Shown here: positions 32,272-40,248 of the stretch, piece after piece
Position numbering within the stretch: the first letter of the stretch is position 1
Layout of the letters: every line of letters begins with the position of its first letter
DNA from: JALRHH01 sp964638875
Lineage (GTDB): Bacteria; Patescibacteriota; Saccharimonadia; Saccharimonadales; JALRHH01
Direction of reading: 5' to 3'
DNA: 43,166 nucleotides
Assembly (NCBI GenBank): GCA_964638875.1
Contig: CAZXBL010000002.1
Location: 1 to 43,166 of the forward strand
Made by a program: the position numbers and the translations under genes
Notes under the pieces: model-generated
What the model was told of the DNA's origin: nothing
Database searches by the model: none
Seen by the model: the letters and a program-made list of their open reading frames with translations, nothing else

Positions 32272-32634
32272 ATGGCCACGGTAGACTACTTTGAACGAAA
32301 GCTTGATGACAAGCGGCGGTTAACCATACCACCGGAGCTTCGAGCCCAGTTCACAAACGGAGTAGTTATTACCAGAGGTTTCGGCACATACCTTCACCTA
32401 TACCCCAAAGCAGTATGGGATCAGTTGGTAGAACCGAGATTAGATGGCGACATCCTCGACGAGCGTATCGCCGATTTGAACGTACAGTTTCGTATGGGCA
32501 AATTGGACAGTCAGCTCGACGGAAAGCAAGGTAGGGTTACGCTGGAACAGCACCTCCTTGATTACGCGGGGATTGATCGTGACATCGTTGCTGTTGGAGT
32601 AGGACGTTACTGGCGCCTGATGGCCAAGCAGTAG
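32272..32634 (+). CDS. mraZ: Transcriptional regulator MraZ
   Basis: First gene of the dcw cell division and wall cluster. MraZ is a ring-forming DNA-binding protein with two SpoVT/AbrB-like halves: KLDDKRRLTIPPELRAQF and QLDGKQGRVTLEQHLLDYAGI, each with the conserved D-x-K-x-R-type loop (the second is DGKQGR). 120 residues. AAGGG lies 5 bases before ATG 32272. The repeats just upstream suggest autoregulation. Confidence 0.95.
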   Translation: MATVDYFERKLDDKRRLTIPPELRAQFTNGVVITRGFGTYLHLYPKAVWDQLVEPRLDGDILDERIADLNVQFRMGKLDSQLDGKQGRVTLEQHLLDYAGIDRDIVAVGVGRYWRLMAKQ

Positions 32635-32687
32635 GTTCTTTACCGTACCTTAACAATTAGTTCGTACCGTATAACTAAACCGTTCAA

Positions 32688-32771
32688 CCCAGTACGGACT
32701 GGGAAGAGCAGCCCGACAAAAAGTCACACCTTTTTGCCGGCGCGATGAGAAACCCAAAATGGGTGTCTCAT
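32688..32771 (+). ncRNA. Structured segment in the 430-base gap between mraZ and rsmH
   Basis: Three consecutive strong hairpins: CCCAGT/ACTGGG (32688-32703), CAAAAAG/CTTTTTG (32717-32736), and ATGAGA...TCTCAT with an inner ACCCA/TGGGT (32745-32771). ATATGG/CCATAT (32805-32827) and GAAGG/CCTTC (32911-32924) follow, then an A-rich tail to 33140. No gene is seen from 32635 to 33066. It could be a 5' leader element of rsmH or a small RNA. It matches none of RNase P, SRP, tmRNA or tRNA that I can recognise. Confidence 0.35.
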
Positions 32772-33130
32772 ACATGGCTCGAGGTTAGCTATTCGGCAAT
32801 CAACATATGGATAGAGGGCAACCATATAAAAAACCCTAGTACATTACCCAAAAAACACCTCCCAAAACTCCACCTCACATAAGTCTCTCAACACTTAGCC
32901 TATAACCAGTGAAGGCAACCCTTCGGATTTATCCCAAGGCTACTCTCACATACCGGATATAGGTAATCGCTAATTATCGTCAGATAAAAAGCAAACAAAA
33001 ACAAAAACACCCAAAAAACAAAAAGTTGATTGCTGAATAGGTGACCTTGCAAAAACAAACACAAAAATGAATGTAGATGTAAGTCAAAAATACACCAAAA
33101 TCAAAAACCAAAATAAAAAACAACGTACAG

Positions 33131-33136
33131 TATCAT
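33131..33136 (+). promoter_or_regulatory. Possible -10 box of rsmH
   Basis: TATCAT ends 5 bases before ATG 33142 and decides between that start and the upstream ATG 33067. No -35 is seen. Confidence 0.35.
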
Positions 33137-33141
33137 CAGCA

Positions 33142-34026
33142 ATGAATGATTTTACAAAACACTATCCAGTGCTTCTAAGCGAAGTTCTGCAATATCTTGA
33201 TCCTAAGGAAGGGGATTCCTACCTTGACCTGACGGCAGGATACGGCGGCCACGCTGAGAAGATATTGGATCGCACCTTGAAGCCTCACAACACAACTCTT
33301 GTCGATCGCGATCAAAACGCTACCGTGCACCTTGGTCAAAAGTTCGATGGTCGTGGCGTTCAGGTAGTCCACAAAGACTTCTTGAGTGCAAGCCTAGAGC
33401 TATTAAGCCAAGGCAAGCAGTTCGATATTATTTTGGCAGATTTAGGCGTATCGTCACCGCACCTTGACAATGCGAGTCGTGGGTTTAGTATAAAGTCCGA
33501 CGGACCGCTAGATATGCGCATGGATGAATCGCAGAGCTTAACAGCAGAGGAAATAGTTAATAGCTATAACGAAGCTGAGTTAACGCGGATCATACGTGAG
33601 TACGGCGAAGAGCCGCGAGCGAAAAAAATCGCTCGCTTGATAGTGGAACATCGACCGATTGCAACAACACACGAATTAGCAAAAATCGTCGCCCAAGCTT
33701 GGCCGGGGTACAGCAAAGTCCACCCAGCTACTCGGACGTTTCAAGCTATTCGTATAGCGGTAAATGATGAACTAGCAATGCTAGAACAAAGTTTGCCATT
33801 ATGGGTAGATTTGTTGGCTCCGGGAGGGCGAATTGCGGTTATCAGTTTTCATAGCCTGGAAGATCGTATAGTCAAACAGTACTATGCCTCACAATCTGGT
33901 AATCGCTACGACGCCGTCCTACGACTGTTGAATAAACAGCCGGTATCGGGCGGGGCAGACGAAGTTGTTTTCAATCCGCGAGCACGTAGCGCAAAGTTGC
34001 GCGCCGCAGTGAAAATAAAAATATAG
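33142..34026 (+). CDS. rsmH: 16S rRNA (cytosine-1402 N4) methyltransferase RsmH (MraW)
   Basis: Methylates C1402 of 16S rRNA in the P site. ATG 33142 begins the family homology (HYPVLLSEVLQYLDPKEGDSYLDLTAGYGGHAEKIL). The unmistakable ADLGVSSPHLDNASRGFS and DGPLDMRMD blocks follow, and ISFHSLEDRIVKQYY is near the C terminus. 294 residues. The frame is open to ATG 33067, but that stretch is low-complexity (K/N/Q) from A-rich DNA and probably untranslated. Confidence 0.93.
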   Translation: MNDFTKHYPVLLSEVLQYLDPKEGDSYLDLTAGYGGHAEKILDRTLKPHNTTLVDRDQNATVHLGQKFDGRGVQVVHKDFLSASLELLSQGKQFDIILADLGVSSPHLDNASRGFSIKSDGPLDMRMDESQSLTAEEIVNSYNEAELTRIIREYGEEPRAKKIARLIVEHRPIATTHELAKIVAQAWPGYSKVHPATRTFQAIRIAVNDELAMLEQSLPLWVDLLAPGGRIAVISFHSLEDRIVKQYYASQSGNRYDAVLRLLNKQPVSGGADEVVFNPRARSAKLRAAVKIKI

Positions 34027-34039
34027 AAAGGGATGAGAC

Positions 34040-34102
34040 ATGCCAATTCAGGTAAAAAGCCTCTCCCGGGCGTATAAGGTCGTTGTTCGAGTAGAACAAT
34101 AA
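34040..34102 (+). CDS. Putative 20-residue peptide between rsmH and ftsL
   Basis: ATG 34040 has a strong AAAGGG ribosome binding site (34027-34032) 7 bases upstream and encodes MPIQVKSLSRAYKVVVRVEQ. It starts 13 bases after the rsmH stop. A series of stable hairpins begins 18 bases after its stop, so it may be a leader peptide controlling ftsL, or a real microprotein. Confidence 0.4.
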   Translation: MPIQVKSLSRAYKVVVRVEQ

Positions 34103-34119
34103 TCTATAAACGCTTGCTG

Positions 34120-34239
34120 CTACCGGGGACAAAATCTCCCCGGTAGTGGGCTAAGAAAAATATCAGTGATGCTGGATTTTCGTGCCACCGGGCTTCGCCC
34201 GCTGATACCGGAAACCGGTATCCACTACGGCTAAAGCCG
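34120..34239 (+). other. Hairpin array with alternative pairings upstream of ftsL
   Basis: CTACCGGGG/CCCCGGTAG (34120-34146), CGGGC-TTC-GCCCG (34189-34201), GATACCGG/CCGGTATC (34204-34222) and CGGC-TAAA-GCCG (34228-34239). Some arms can pair differently: CTGATA (34202-34207) also fits TATCAG (34161-34166), and TAGTGG (34144-34149) also fits CCACTA (34222-34227). Confidence 0.5.
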
Positions 34240-34276
34240 CAGTAACACTAAAAATAAACAAAAACAAAAAAATCAT

Positions 34277-34624
34277 ATGACATATTCAAGCTCACTAGCT
34301 ATGCGCCGTAATCAGAGCTTTGGTCGTAATCAAAACACGACAAGGTTTAAAGCGAACGAGCGCACTTTAGGACCAATCAGCAATACGATCATGCTGGTCA
34401 TCCTGGCGTGTCTACTCGGCCTGCTCTACCTAACTCAGGTTACCAAGACAAACGCATACGGCTACAAAATCAACGATTTGCAGCAACAGCAAACCAAATT
34501 GCAGGACGAAAACGCCGAACTGCAGGTTTCTGCCGCCCGCTCGCAGGCACTTGACCGCGTCAAGAACAGTGAAGTTGCTAAGAACATGGTATCCGTAGCT
34601 CCTTCAGCTACCATCCAGAATTAG
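34277..34624 (+). CDS. ftsL: Cell division protein FtsL-like
   Basis: 115 residues. A basic cytoplasmic tail, one membrane helix (ISNTIMLVILACLLGLLYLTQV), then a short coiled coil (YKINDLQQQQTKLQDENAELQVSAARSQAL). Position between rsmH and ftsI and the architecture identify it as the FtsL/DivIC-type subunit of the FtsQLB complex. Sequence is too divergent to separate FtsL from DivIC. Confidence 0.8.
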   Translation: MTYSSSLAMRRNQSFGRNQNTTRFKANERTLGPISNTIMLVILACLLGLLYLTQVTKTNAYGYKINDLQQQQTKLQDENAELQVSAARSQALDRVKNSEVAKNMVSVAPSATIQN

Positions 34625-34644
34625 CCACCTCTGTAAAAGTCCGG

Positions 34645-34650
34645 TATAAT
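34645..34650 (+). promoter_or_regulatory. -10 box just before ftsI
   Basis: TATAAT 5 bases before a GTG (34656) and 11 before ATG 34662. A second, internal promoter within the dcw cluster, with little or no leader. Confidence 0.5.
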
Positions 34651-34661
34651 AGTAAGTGCTT

Positions 34662-36434
34662 ATGCATCCGCAAACAAAAAATATTTTCGGGACAATACAA
34701 CGCATCCGGTTTTGGTATGTGGTGCTTTTGTTTTTGGGCGGTATTTTTGTCATACGCCTGTTTTATTTACAGGTTATTAGACATGATTATTATCAAAAAT
34801 CAGCCGCTTTCAGCCAACTGAAACAATATGATATCCCTGCTGCCAGAGGTGTTATTCAGGCTAAAAGCGGCGATAAAACCGTACCCTTAGTGCTGAATGA
34901 AACATTATTTACGCTCTTTGCAGACCCAAAATACGTAAAAGATCCATCTGATGCTGCAAGCAAACTGGAAAAGGCGATTGGCGGTAACGAAAACGAGTAC
35001 GAGAACAAGATCAAGAAACCAGATTCGCCCCGTTACAGTATTTTGGCAAAGCGATTAACTCGGCAGCAACACGAAGCTGTCGATAAGCTGAAACTGAAGG
35101 GAATTGGTACCCGTGAAGCCCAGTACCGCACCTATCCAGATGGGCAATTGGCCGCGCAGCTAATCGGCTTTGTGAATGACGATGGCGAAGGGAAATATGG
35201 TCTGGAAGAAGCACTTAATGATGAACTGGACGGTACGCCTGGCAAGCTAAAGGCAATTACGGACGCATCTGGGGTCCCGTTGGCTGCAAATAAGGACAAT
35301 GTAGTAATTGCACCAAAACAAGGTCAGCAGGTGACCCTGACGATTGATATTGGCGTACAGCAACAGCTGGAAGACATCTTGAAGCAAGGACTTGATACCG
35401 CTAAATCAAAATCAGGTAGTGCGTTAATCATGGATGTTAATAGTGGGGCAATCCGCGCAATGGCAAGTTACCCAACATTTAATCCTGCAGAGTACTTCAA
35501 GACATCAGACGGTGAAGCGTTCAATAATACAAATGTCAGCTCGCCTCTTGAGGTTGGGTCAATCATGAAACCGCTGACTGCTGGTGCAGCGATGGATATC
35601 GGCGTTGTAGGGCCGAATACGAGTTACTACGACCCGAGCTTTTATAGGATTGATGACGCAACCGTAAGAAACATCGAAGAAGATGGCGGCGCTGCACAGC
35701 GGACGACAACTGACGTGTTGAAATACTCGCTCAACACCGGTGCAACTTGGCTGCTGATGCAAATGGGTGGTGGCAAAATCAATGAACAAGCTCGAACCCG
35801 TTGGTACGATTACATGACCAATCACTATATGTTTGGCAAAAAGACAGGCATTGAACAGGGTTTTGAGTCGGAGGGGCTTATCCCGCATCCGACAGACGGT
35901 TTCGGACTTAATATTACATATGCTAATACTGCATTTGGGCAGGGTATGACTGCAACACCACTTCAGATGGGTGCGGCATTCTCTGCGATTGTTAACGGGG
36001 GGACCTACTACAAACCACGTTTAGTAGACTCCACGGCTGATTCGACCGGTAAACAGATGAAAAAGCAGCCAGAAGTCGTTAAGAAAGACGCGGTAAGCCC
36101 AGAAGTAAGCAGCAATTTGGTGAACATGCTGGAGACTACCTATCAACACAACAGGGTAGTATACGGCGCAGGTCCGATTCGTCCTGAATACTCAGTCGGT
36201 GGTAAAACAGGTACTGCGCAGCTTTCACGCCCTGAAGGCGGTTACTATGATGATAGATTCAACGGCATGTATGCTGGTTTTATCGGGGGTGATAAGCCCG
36301 AATACGTCATAATTGTGCGTGTTGATAAGCCAGGAATCCCTGGCTATGCAGGGTCAAAGGCGGCAGCGCCCATATTCGTGAAACTGGCTAATATGATGAT
36401 AGATAGCTACGGAGTTCAACCCCGTTCGCAATAA
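34662..36434 (+). CDS. ftsI: Septal penicillin-binding transpeptidase FtsI (class B PBP)
   Basis: Monofunctional transpeptidase that cross-links septal peptidoglycan with FtsW. A membrane helix (WYVVLLFLGGIFVIRLFYLQVI) is followed by the PBP dimerisation domain and the transpeptidase domain. Active-site motifs are Ser300-x-x-Lys303 (SIMK), SLN at 356 and KTGT at 515. There are no PASTA repeats. 590 residues from ATG 34662; GTG 34656 is a possible leaderless start two codons earlier. Confidence 0.95.
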   Translation: MHPQTKNIFGTIQRIRFWYVVLLFLGGIFVIRLFYLQVIRHDYYQKSAAFSQLKQYDIPAARGVIQAKSGDKTVPLVLNETLFTLFADPKYVKDPSDAASKLEKAIGGNENEYENKIKKPDSPRYSILAKRLTRQQHEAVDKLKLKGIGTREAQYRTYPDGQLAAQLIGFVNDDGEGKYGLEEALNDELDGTPGKLKAITDASGVPLAANKDNVVIAPKQGQQVTLTIDIGVQQQLEDILKQGLDTAKSKSGSALIMDVNSGAIRAMASYPTFNPAEYFKTSDGEAFNNTNVSSPLEVGSIMKPLTAGAAMDIGVVGPNTSYYDPSFYRIDDATVRNIEEDGGAAQRTTTDVLKYSLNTGATWLLMQMGGGKINEQARTRWYDYMTNHYMFGKKTGIEQGFESEGLIPHPTDGFGLNITYANTAFGQGMTATPLQMGAAFSAIVNGGTYYKPRLVDSTADSTGKQMKKQPEVVKKDAVSPEVSSNLVNMLETTYQHNRVVYGAGPIRPEYSVGGKTGTAQLSRPEGGYYDDRFNGMYAGFIGGDKPEYVIIVRVDKPGIPGYAGSKAAAPIFVKLANMMIDSYGVQPRSQ

Positions 36435-36450
36435 CCACAAATCCCACGTC

Positions 36451-36588
36451 AGCCAGCCTGCTCACGAGCGGAGCTCGCGACCCGCTGGCTTCTTGGCTGC
36501 TTCGGCTTTTCTTGCTTACGGTACGCAGTCATCGTACCGAAGTACGACTCCTTTGCGTTCCGCACAAGAAAAGCCGAATCAGCTCAAG
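36451..36588. repeat. Extragenic palindromic element after ftsI
   Basis: A stem AGCCAGC/GCTGGCT (36451-36490) is followed by a large hairpin whose arms TTCGGCTTTTCTTG (36501-36514) and CAAGAAAAGCCGAA (36565-36578) pair perfectly. It extends outward through GCTG/CAGC and CTTG/CAAG with small bulges. CGGTACG/CGTACCG (36519-36539) sits inside. No ORF. No T-run, so not a classical terminator. Confidence 0.65.
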
Positions 36589-36598
36589 CGTGGAATCT

Positions 36599-36627
36599 GT
36601 GACAATTGAGGTAAAAGCGGGTATAAT
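36599..36627 (+). promoter_or_regulatory. Promoter of mraY
   Basis: GTGACA (36599-36604), 17-base spacer, TATAAT (36622-36627). It would give a leader of about 195 bases. Confidence 0.6.
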
Positions 36628-36662
36628 AGCCAGTAAATAATAAAAGAAAAAGACAGCATACC

Positions 36663-36830
36663 CATGATCATACCCAACAGTCCCAGCCCAGCTTCGTTCA
36701 TTTCTGGCGGTACCTTGCGCCAGTTTTGCTCGGCGGCGTACCTACGGGTACTCCTTCTTACAAAAACAGGCACAGGATGCTCACCAGAAATGTCCTCACT
36801 TAACAGACTGGGAGTGTAGGTACGATCATG
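36663..36830. repeat. Long inverted repeat spanning the mraY leader, start codon in the 3' arm
   Basis: Arms 36663-36686 and 36808-36830 pair over about 20 positions with three mismatches and one bulge. Inside are CATTTCTGG/CCAGAAATG (36699/36784, perfect), an imperfect GCCAGTTTTG/CAAAAACAGGC pair and GTACC/GGTAC at the tip. The mraY ATG (36828) is the end of the 3' arm. Confidence 0.65.
36664..36819 (+). CDS. Possible leader ORF upstream of mraY (51 codons)
   Basis: ATG 36664 to TAG 36817-36819, ending 8 bases before the mraY ATG and covering nearly the whole palindrome. No good ribosome binding site, and the product (MIIPNSPSPASFISGG...) is not like any known protein. If translated it would open the hairpin at mraY. 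It may equally be a chance ORF. Confidence 0.2.
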   Translation: MIIPNSPSPASFISGGTLRQFCSAAYLRVLLLTKTGTGCSPEMSSLNRLGV

Positions 36831-37871
36831 ACAGAAGTTATTAATATCGCCGTTCAGACTGAAACACTTGTGCGCATTTTGTTACTTGGGTTTCTTGGTT
36901 TTTCACTTAGTATGCTCATCACGCCTATTTATACTAATTTGGCGTATAAATACGAGTGGTGGAAGAAGCCGCGCCAAAACACCGTTACCGGTGAAGTTGC
37001 CAAGATATTCACAAAATTACATGCCGCCAAGCATAAACGACTAATCCCAACTATGGCTGGGCTTATTTTTGTGCTCGCAACCACAATTGCTACATTGGCC
37101 TTTAATTTAGAGCGTACCGAAACCTGGTTGCCCTTAGCGGCCTTTTTAGGCGCCGGTGCTATTGGCCTTATTGATGATTTGATTAACATTCGCGGGTCAG
37201 GTAAAGGTGTCGCTGGTATCCCGTCAAAGATAAAACTACTTCTGACGACACTGATCGCGCTGGTGGGCGGCCTCTACTTCTTCTTCAAGCTAGATGTTAC
37301 CAGTGTCAATATTCCATTCTATGGTGATCTAGGCATCGGCTGGTTAATTATTCCGTTATTTGTTCTGGTAGTTGTTGCGACAGCGAATGCGGTCAATATG
37401 TCGGACGGGTTAGACGGTCTAGCTGGCGGTTTGGCCACGAGTGCTTTCACAGCATATGCTGTAATTGCGTTTATGCAGGGCAGGTATGGAGTAGCGGCTT
37501 TTTGTATGACAATTGTAGGCGCACTACTTAGTTACACTTGGTTTAACATTTTCCCGGCACGATTCTTCATGGGCGATGTTGGTTCGTTTTCTCTTGGTAC
37601 AGCCCTAGGTGTGGTAGCAATGATTACCGACACAGTGTTGCTATTACCAATTATTGGTCTAGTTTTTGTAGCAGAAGCAGGTTCAACACTGCTACAGATC
37701 GCATCCAAGAAACTACGAAAAGGTAAAAAGATTTTTAAAATCGCACCCATTCATCACCACTTTGAGGCATCCGGGTGGGAAGAGACCAAAGTTACTATGC
37801 GGTTCTGGGTTATTGGGCAAGTTTGCGGGGTGCTCGGTCTGATTCTATTCTTGCTAGGCGGAGGGGTCTAA
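36828..37871 (+). CDS. mraY: Phospho-N-acetylmuramoyl-pentapeptide transferase MraY
   Basis: Makes lipid I from UDP-MurNAc-pentapeptide and undecaprenyl phosphate in the membrane. About ten helices. Catalytic and signature motifs: GLIDDLINI, NAVNMSDGLDGLAGG, FMGDVGSFSLG and the loop PIHHHFEASGW. 347 residues. The start lies in the arm of a long inverted repeat with only a weak AGG nearby. Confidence 0.96.
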   Translation: MTEVINIAVQTETLVRILLLGFLGFSLSMLITPIYTNLAYKYEWWKKPRQNTVTGEVAKIFTKLHAAKHKRLIPTMAGLIFVLATTIATLAFNLERTETWLPLAAFLGAGAIGLIDDLINIRGSGKGVAGIPSKIKLLLTTLIALVGGLYFFFKLDVTSVNIPFYGDLGIGWLIIPLFVLVVVATANAVNMSDGLDGLAGGLATSAFTAYAVIAFMQGRYGVAAFCMTIVGALLSYTWFNIFPARFFMGDVGSFSLGTALGVVAMITDTVLLLPIIGLVFVAEAGSTLLQIASKKLRKGKKIFKIAPIHHHFEASGWEETKVTMRFWVIGQVCGVLGLILFLLGGGV

Positions 37872-37874
37872 ACA

Positions 37875-39107
37875 ATGCAGCCTCGGCGTCGCGCTGTAGC
37901 TGTACAACGAGGGGCAGTGACGCAGCGGCGCCACAAACCCGATTATATTCTACTCGTCCTAACCGCAATTCTGCTGGTTGTTGGCCTAGTAGTCATCTAT
38001 TCAATTAGCCCGGGTTTAGCGATACAGCGTAATGTCGGCGAAAACTACTATGTTAACAAGCAAATGATCGCGATCGGCCTAGGGATTGTGACATTTTTGG
38101 TTATGGCGACAATACCGTTTGAAACATGGCGAAAGTTACAGAAACCCTTGATCATTACTGCGGTCGTCGCAACACTTATAGCACTTGCTCTGCCGGTGAG
38201 CGAACAGTATCCGGCGCATCGTTGGATTCGGTTTGGCGGTCTGTCCTTCCAATCTGTTGAACTGGTTAAATTTGCTCTAATATTTGTTTTAGCCGCTTTT
38301 CTGGCAGAGCGGATGAAGCGTGGTGAGGTAAACGATACAGAAAAGTCTGTGAAGCCCATCGGTATTGCATTAGCTGTCTTGGTCGTTGCGGTCGCCATTC
38401 TACAGAGTGACCTTGGATCAACCGGTGTACTGATAGCTATCTTGGGCACAATGTGGTTTGTAGCGGGGCTGCCGATAAAACGTGTTCTCATGGGCGTCGG
38501 GATTATTGCTGTGATTTTTTTGCTGGCAATATCTACCAGTGCGTACAGACGGGACCGAGTTATGACATTCATGAACCCAGAGCGTGATTGTCAGGCGGCT
38601 GGATACCAAGCCTGTCAAGCGCTTATAGCGGTGGGCACCGGCGGTTTATTCGGTAAAGGTGTGGGTCACAGCGTTCAGGCATATGGACCCCCCCATGTGG
38701 CTCCACACGACTCTATCTTTGCAGTAGTTGCCGAGAAATTCGGCTTCGTAGGCGTTACGACATTGCTGGTTGTATTTTGGGCGTTTTTTACCCGGCTAAA
38801 AAACATCATTGAACGGGCACCAGATAATTTTACCCGCTTGGTTGTGGTAGGATTGTTAGCCTGGCTCAGTACGCAGACAATCATCAATATTGGCGCCATG
38901 ATTGGGTTATTGCCACTAAAAGGTATTACATTGCCGTTTATTAGCTATGGAGGTACCAGTCTGATTTTTGCTACCGCGGCAGTTGGTCTGGTTTATAATA
39001 TTTCTCGCTATACCACGTTTGGCGTTAACGACCAGCCGGAATCGGCGCCACCTCGTGTTGGTGACCAAAATAGGAGGTACTCACTTGGCTACTCAAGCAG
39101 GCGTTAG
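37875..39107 (+). CDS. ftsW: SEDS peptidoglycan glycosyltransferase FtsW
   Basis: Polymerises lipid II at the septum with FtsI. About ten membrane helices. SEDS marks: HRWIRFGGLSFQSVELVKFALIFVLAAFLA, GTGGLFGKGVGHSVQAYGPPHVAPHDSIFAVVAEKFGFVG and the C-terminal LPLKGITLPFISYGGTSLIFATAAVGLVYNISR. ATG 37875 has GGAGGGG 9 bases upstream inside the mraY end. 410 residues. Overlaps murG. Confidence 0.95.
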   Translation: MQPRRRAVAVQRGAVTQRRHKPDYILLVLTAILLVVGLVVIYSISPGLAIQRNVGENYYVNKQMIAIGLGIVTFLVMATIPFETWRKLQKPLIITAVVATLIALALPVSEQYPAHRWIRFGGLSFQSVELVKFALIFVLAAFLAERMKRGEVNDTEKSVKPIGIALAVLVVAVAILQSDLGSTGVLIAILGTMWFVAGLPIKRVLMGVGIIAVIFLLAISTSAYRRDRVMTFMNPERDCQAAGYQACQALIAVGTGGLFGKGVGHSVQAYGPPHVAPHDSIFAVVAEKFGFVGVTTLLVVFWAFFTRLKNIIERAPDNFTRLVVVGLLAWLSTQTIINIGAMIGLLPLKGITLPFISYGGTSLIFATAAVGLVYNISRYTTFGVNDQPESAPPRVGDQNRRYSLGYSSRR

Positions 39108-40239
39108 AACTGTGATTCTTACTGGTGGTGGTACAGGTGGTCATATCACCCCTATTTTGGCGGTTGCTCATGAATTAAAGTTACAAGACCCCAGCGTACG
39201 TACTGCTTATATTGGCGAACGTAATGGTAAATTCAAGGAATTGACTGATTCCCACGAGGCAATCGACAAAACATATGGAATTTGGGCAGGGAAGTTCAGG
39301 CGTTATCACGGTGAATCGTGGTTAAGGCGACTTTTTGCGGTACGAACAAACTTTCTGAATATTCGGGATCTGTTTTTCTTCGGTATTGGCACAGTACAAA
39401 GCTGGTTTTTGCTGGGGCGTATTAAACCTTCTGTAGTTTTCCTAAAAGGTGGCTTTGTGGGAGTGCCTGTTGGGTTAGCTGCAGCCAGTCGCAAGGTGCC
39501 TTTCATAACGCATGATTCAGATGCATTGCCAGGGCTAGCAAACCGAATTGTTAGTCGTTGGGCACGAATCCACGCAGTGGCGTTACCAGTAGAAACGTAT
39601 CGTTACTCTAAAGCCAAAACTGTTCAAGTTGGTGTATTAGTCGAATCACATTTTAAGCCAGTAACTAGCTCAGACCAGCAAAGAATGAAGGAAGAAATTA
39701 GTATCCCGGCTGCTGCAACAATGCTGCTTGTAACTGGTGGTAGTACCGGCGCGGCTAACATTAACAAAGCCGTCAAAAGTATTGTAGCCGAGCTTTTGGA
39801 GGCATACCCTGATTTATATGTCGTACACCAAGCAGGTAGGGGCAAAGCGGGCATTTATGGCGATTACAAGCACGATCGATTAACAGTTCTTGAATTCATG
39901 CGCCCTATGTATACCTATACTGGCGCAGCTGACATTGTAGTCTCCCGTGCTAGTGGCAACACAGTTGCAGAACTTGGTACCCAAGGCAAAGCCATTATTG
40001 TTGTACCTAACCCACTGCTGACAGGTGGCCACCAAACGAAAAATGCCGAAGCACTTCGCAAAATCGATGCCGCATTAATTGTTACTGAAACTGCAAAGGC
40101 GACAGATTCGCGGGGGCTACTGGCTGCCATTAAGCAATTATTAAACGATCCTACTAGGCGTATGGAATTGGCAAATAATCTCCAGAGTGTAACACTGACC
40201 AACGCGGCCGAGAAGCTTGCAAAATTACTACTACAATAA
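39085..40239 (+). CDS. murG: UDP-GlcNAc : lipid I GlcNAc transferase MurG
   Basis: Converts lipid I to lipid II on the cytoplasmic face. GT28 fold: VILTGGGTGGHITPILAVAHEL at the N terminus and LLVTGGSTGAANINKAV with RASGNTVAELGTQGKAIIVVPNP in the nucleotide-binding half. TTG 39085 is chosen because a strong AGGAGGT (39072-39078) lies 6 bases upstream and homology begins there; it overlaps ftsW by 23 bases. 384 residues. Confidence 0.95.
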   Translation: MATQAGVRTVILTGGGTGGHITPILAVAHELKLQDPSVRTAYIGERNGKFKELTDSHEAIDKTYGIWAGKFRRYHGESWLRRLFAVRTNFLNIRDLFFFGIGTVQSWFLLGRIKPSVVFLKGGFVGVPVGLAAASRKVPFITHDSDALPGLANRIVSRWARIHAVALPVETYRYSKAKTVQVGVLVESHFKPVTSSDQQRMKEEISIPAAATMLLVTGGSTGAANINKAVKSIVAELLEAYPDLYVVHQAGRGKAGIYGDYKHDRLTVLEFMRPMYTYTGAADIVVSRASGNTVAELGTQGKAIIVVPNPLLTGGHQTKNAEALRKIDAALIVTETAKATDSRGLLAAIKQLLNDPTRRMELANNLQSVTLTNAAEKLAKLLLQ

Positions 40240-40248
40240 AGCAGAAGA

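Noticed and set aside
32091..32279. 62-codon minus-strand ORF encoding a hydrophobic protein over the mraZ promoter
   Set aside because: It is fully antisense to the MraZ repeats and terminator region, has no ribosome binding site, and is better explained by the AT-rich regulatory DNA.
32635..33066. RNase P, SRP or tmRNA gene between mraZ and rsmH
   Set aside because: The conserved cores (for example GAGGAAAGTCC, the SRP GGAAGGAAGCAGCC region, or a tRNA-like end with CCA) are not present on either strand.
36579..36773. 64-codon minus-strand ORF with a membrane-like segment upstream of mraY
   Set aside because: It lies in the palindrome and promoter of mraY; the hydrophobic stretch follows from the base composition. 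No start signals on that strand.
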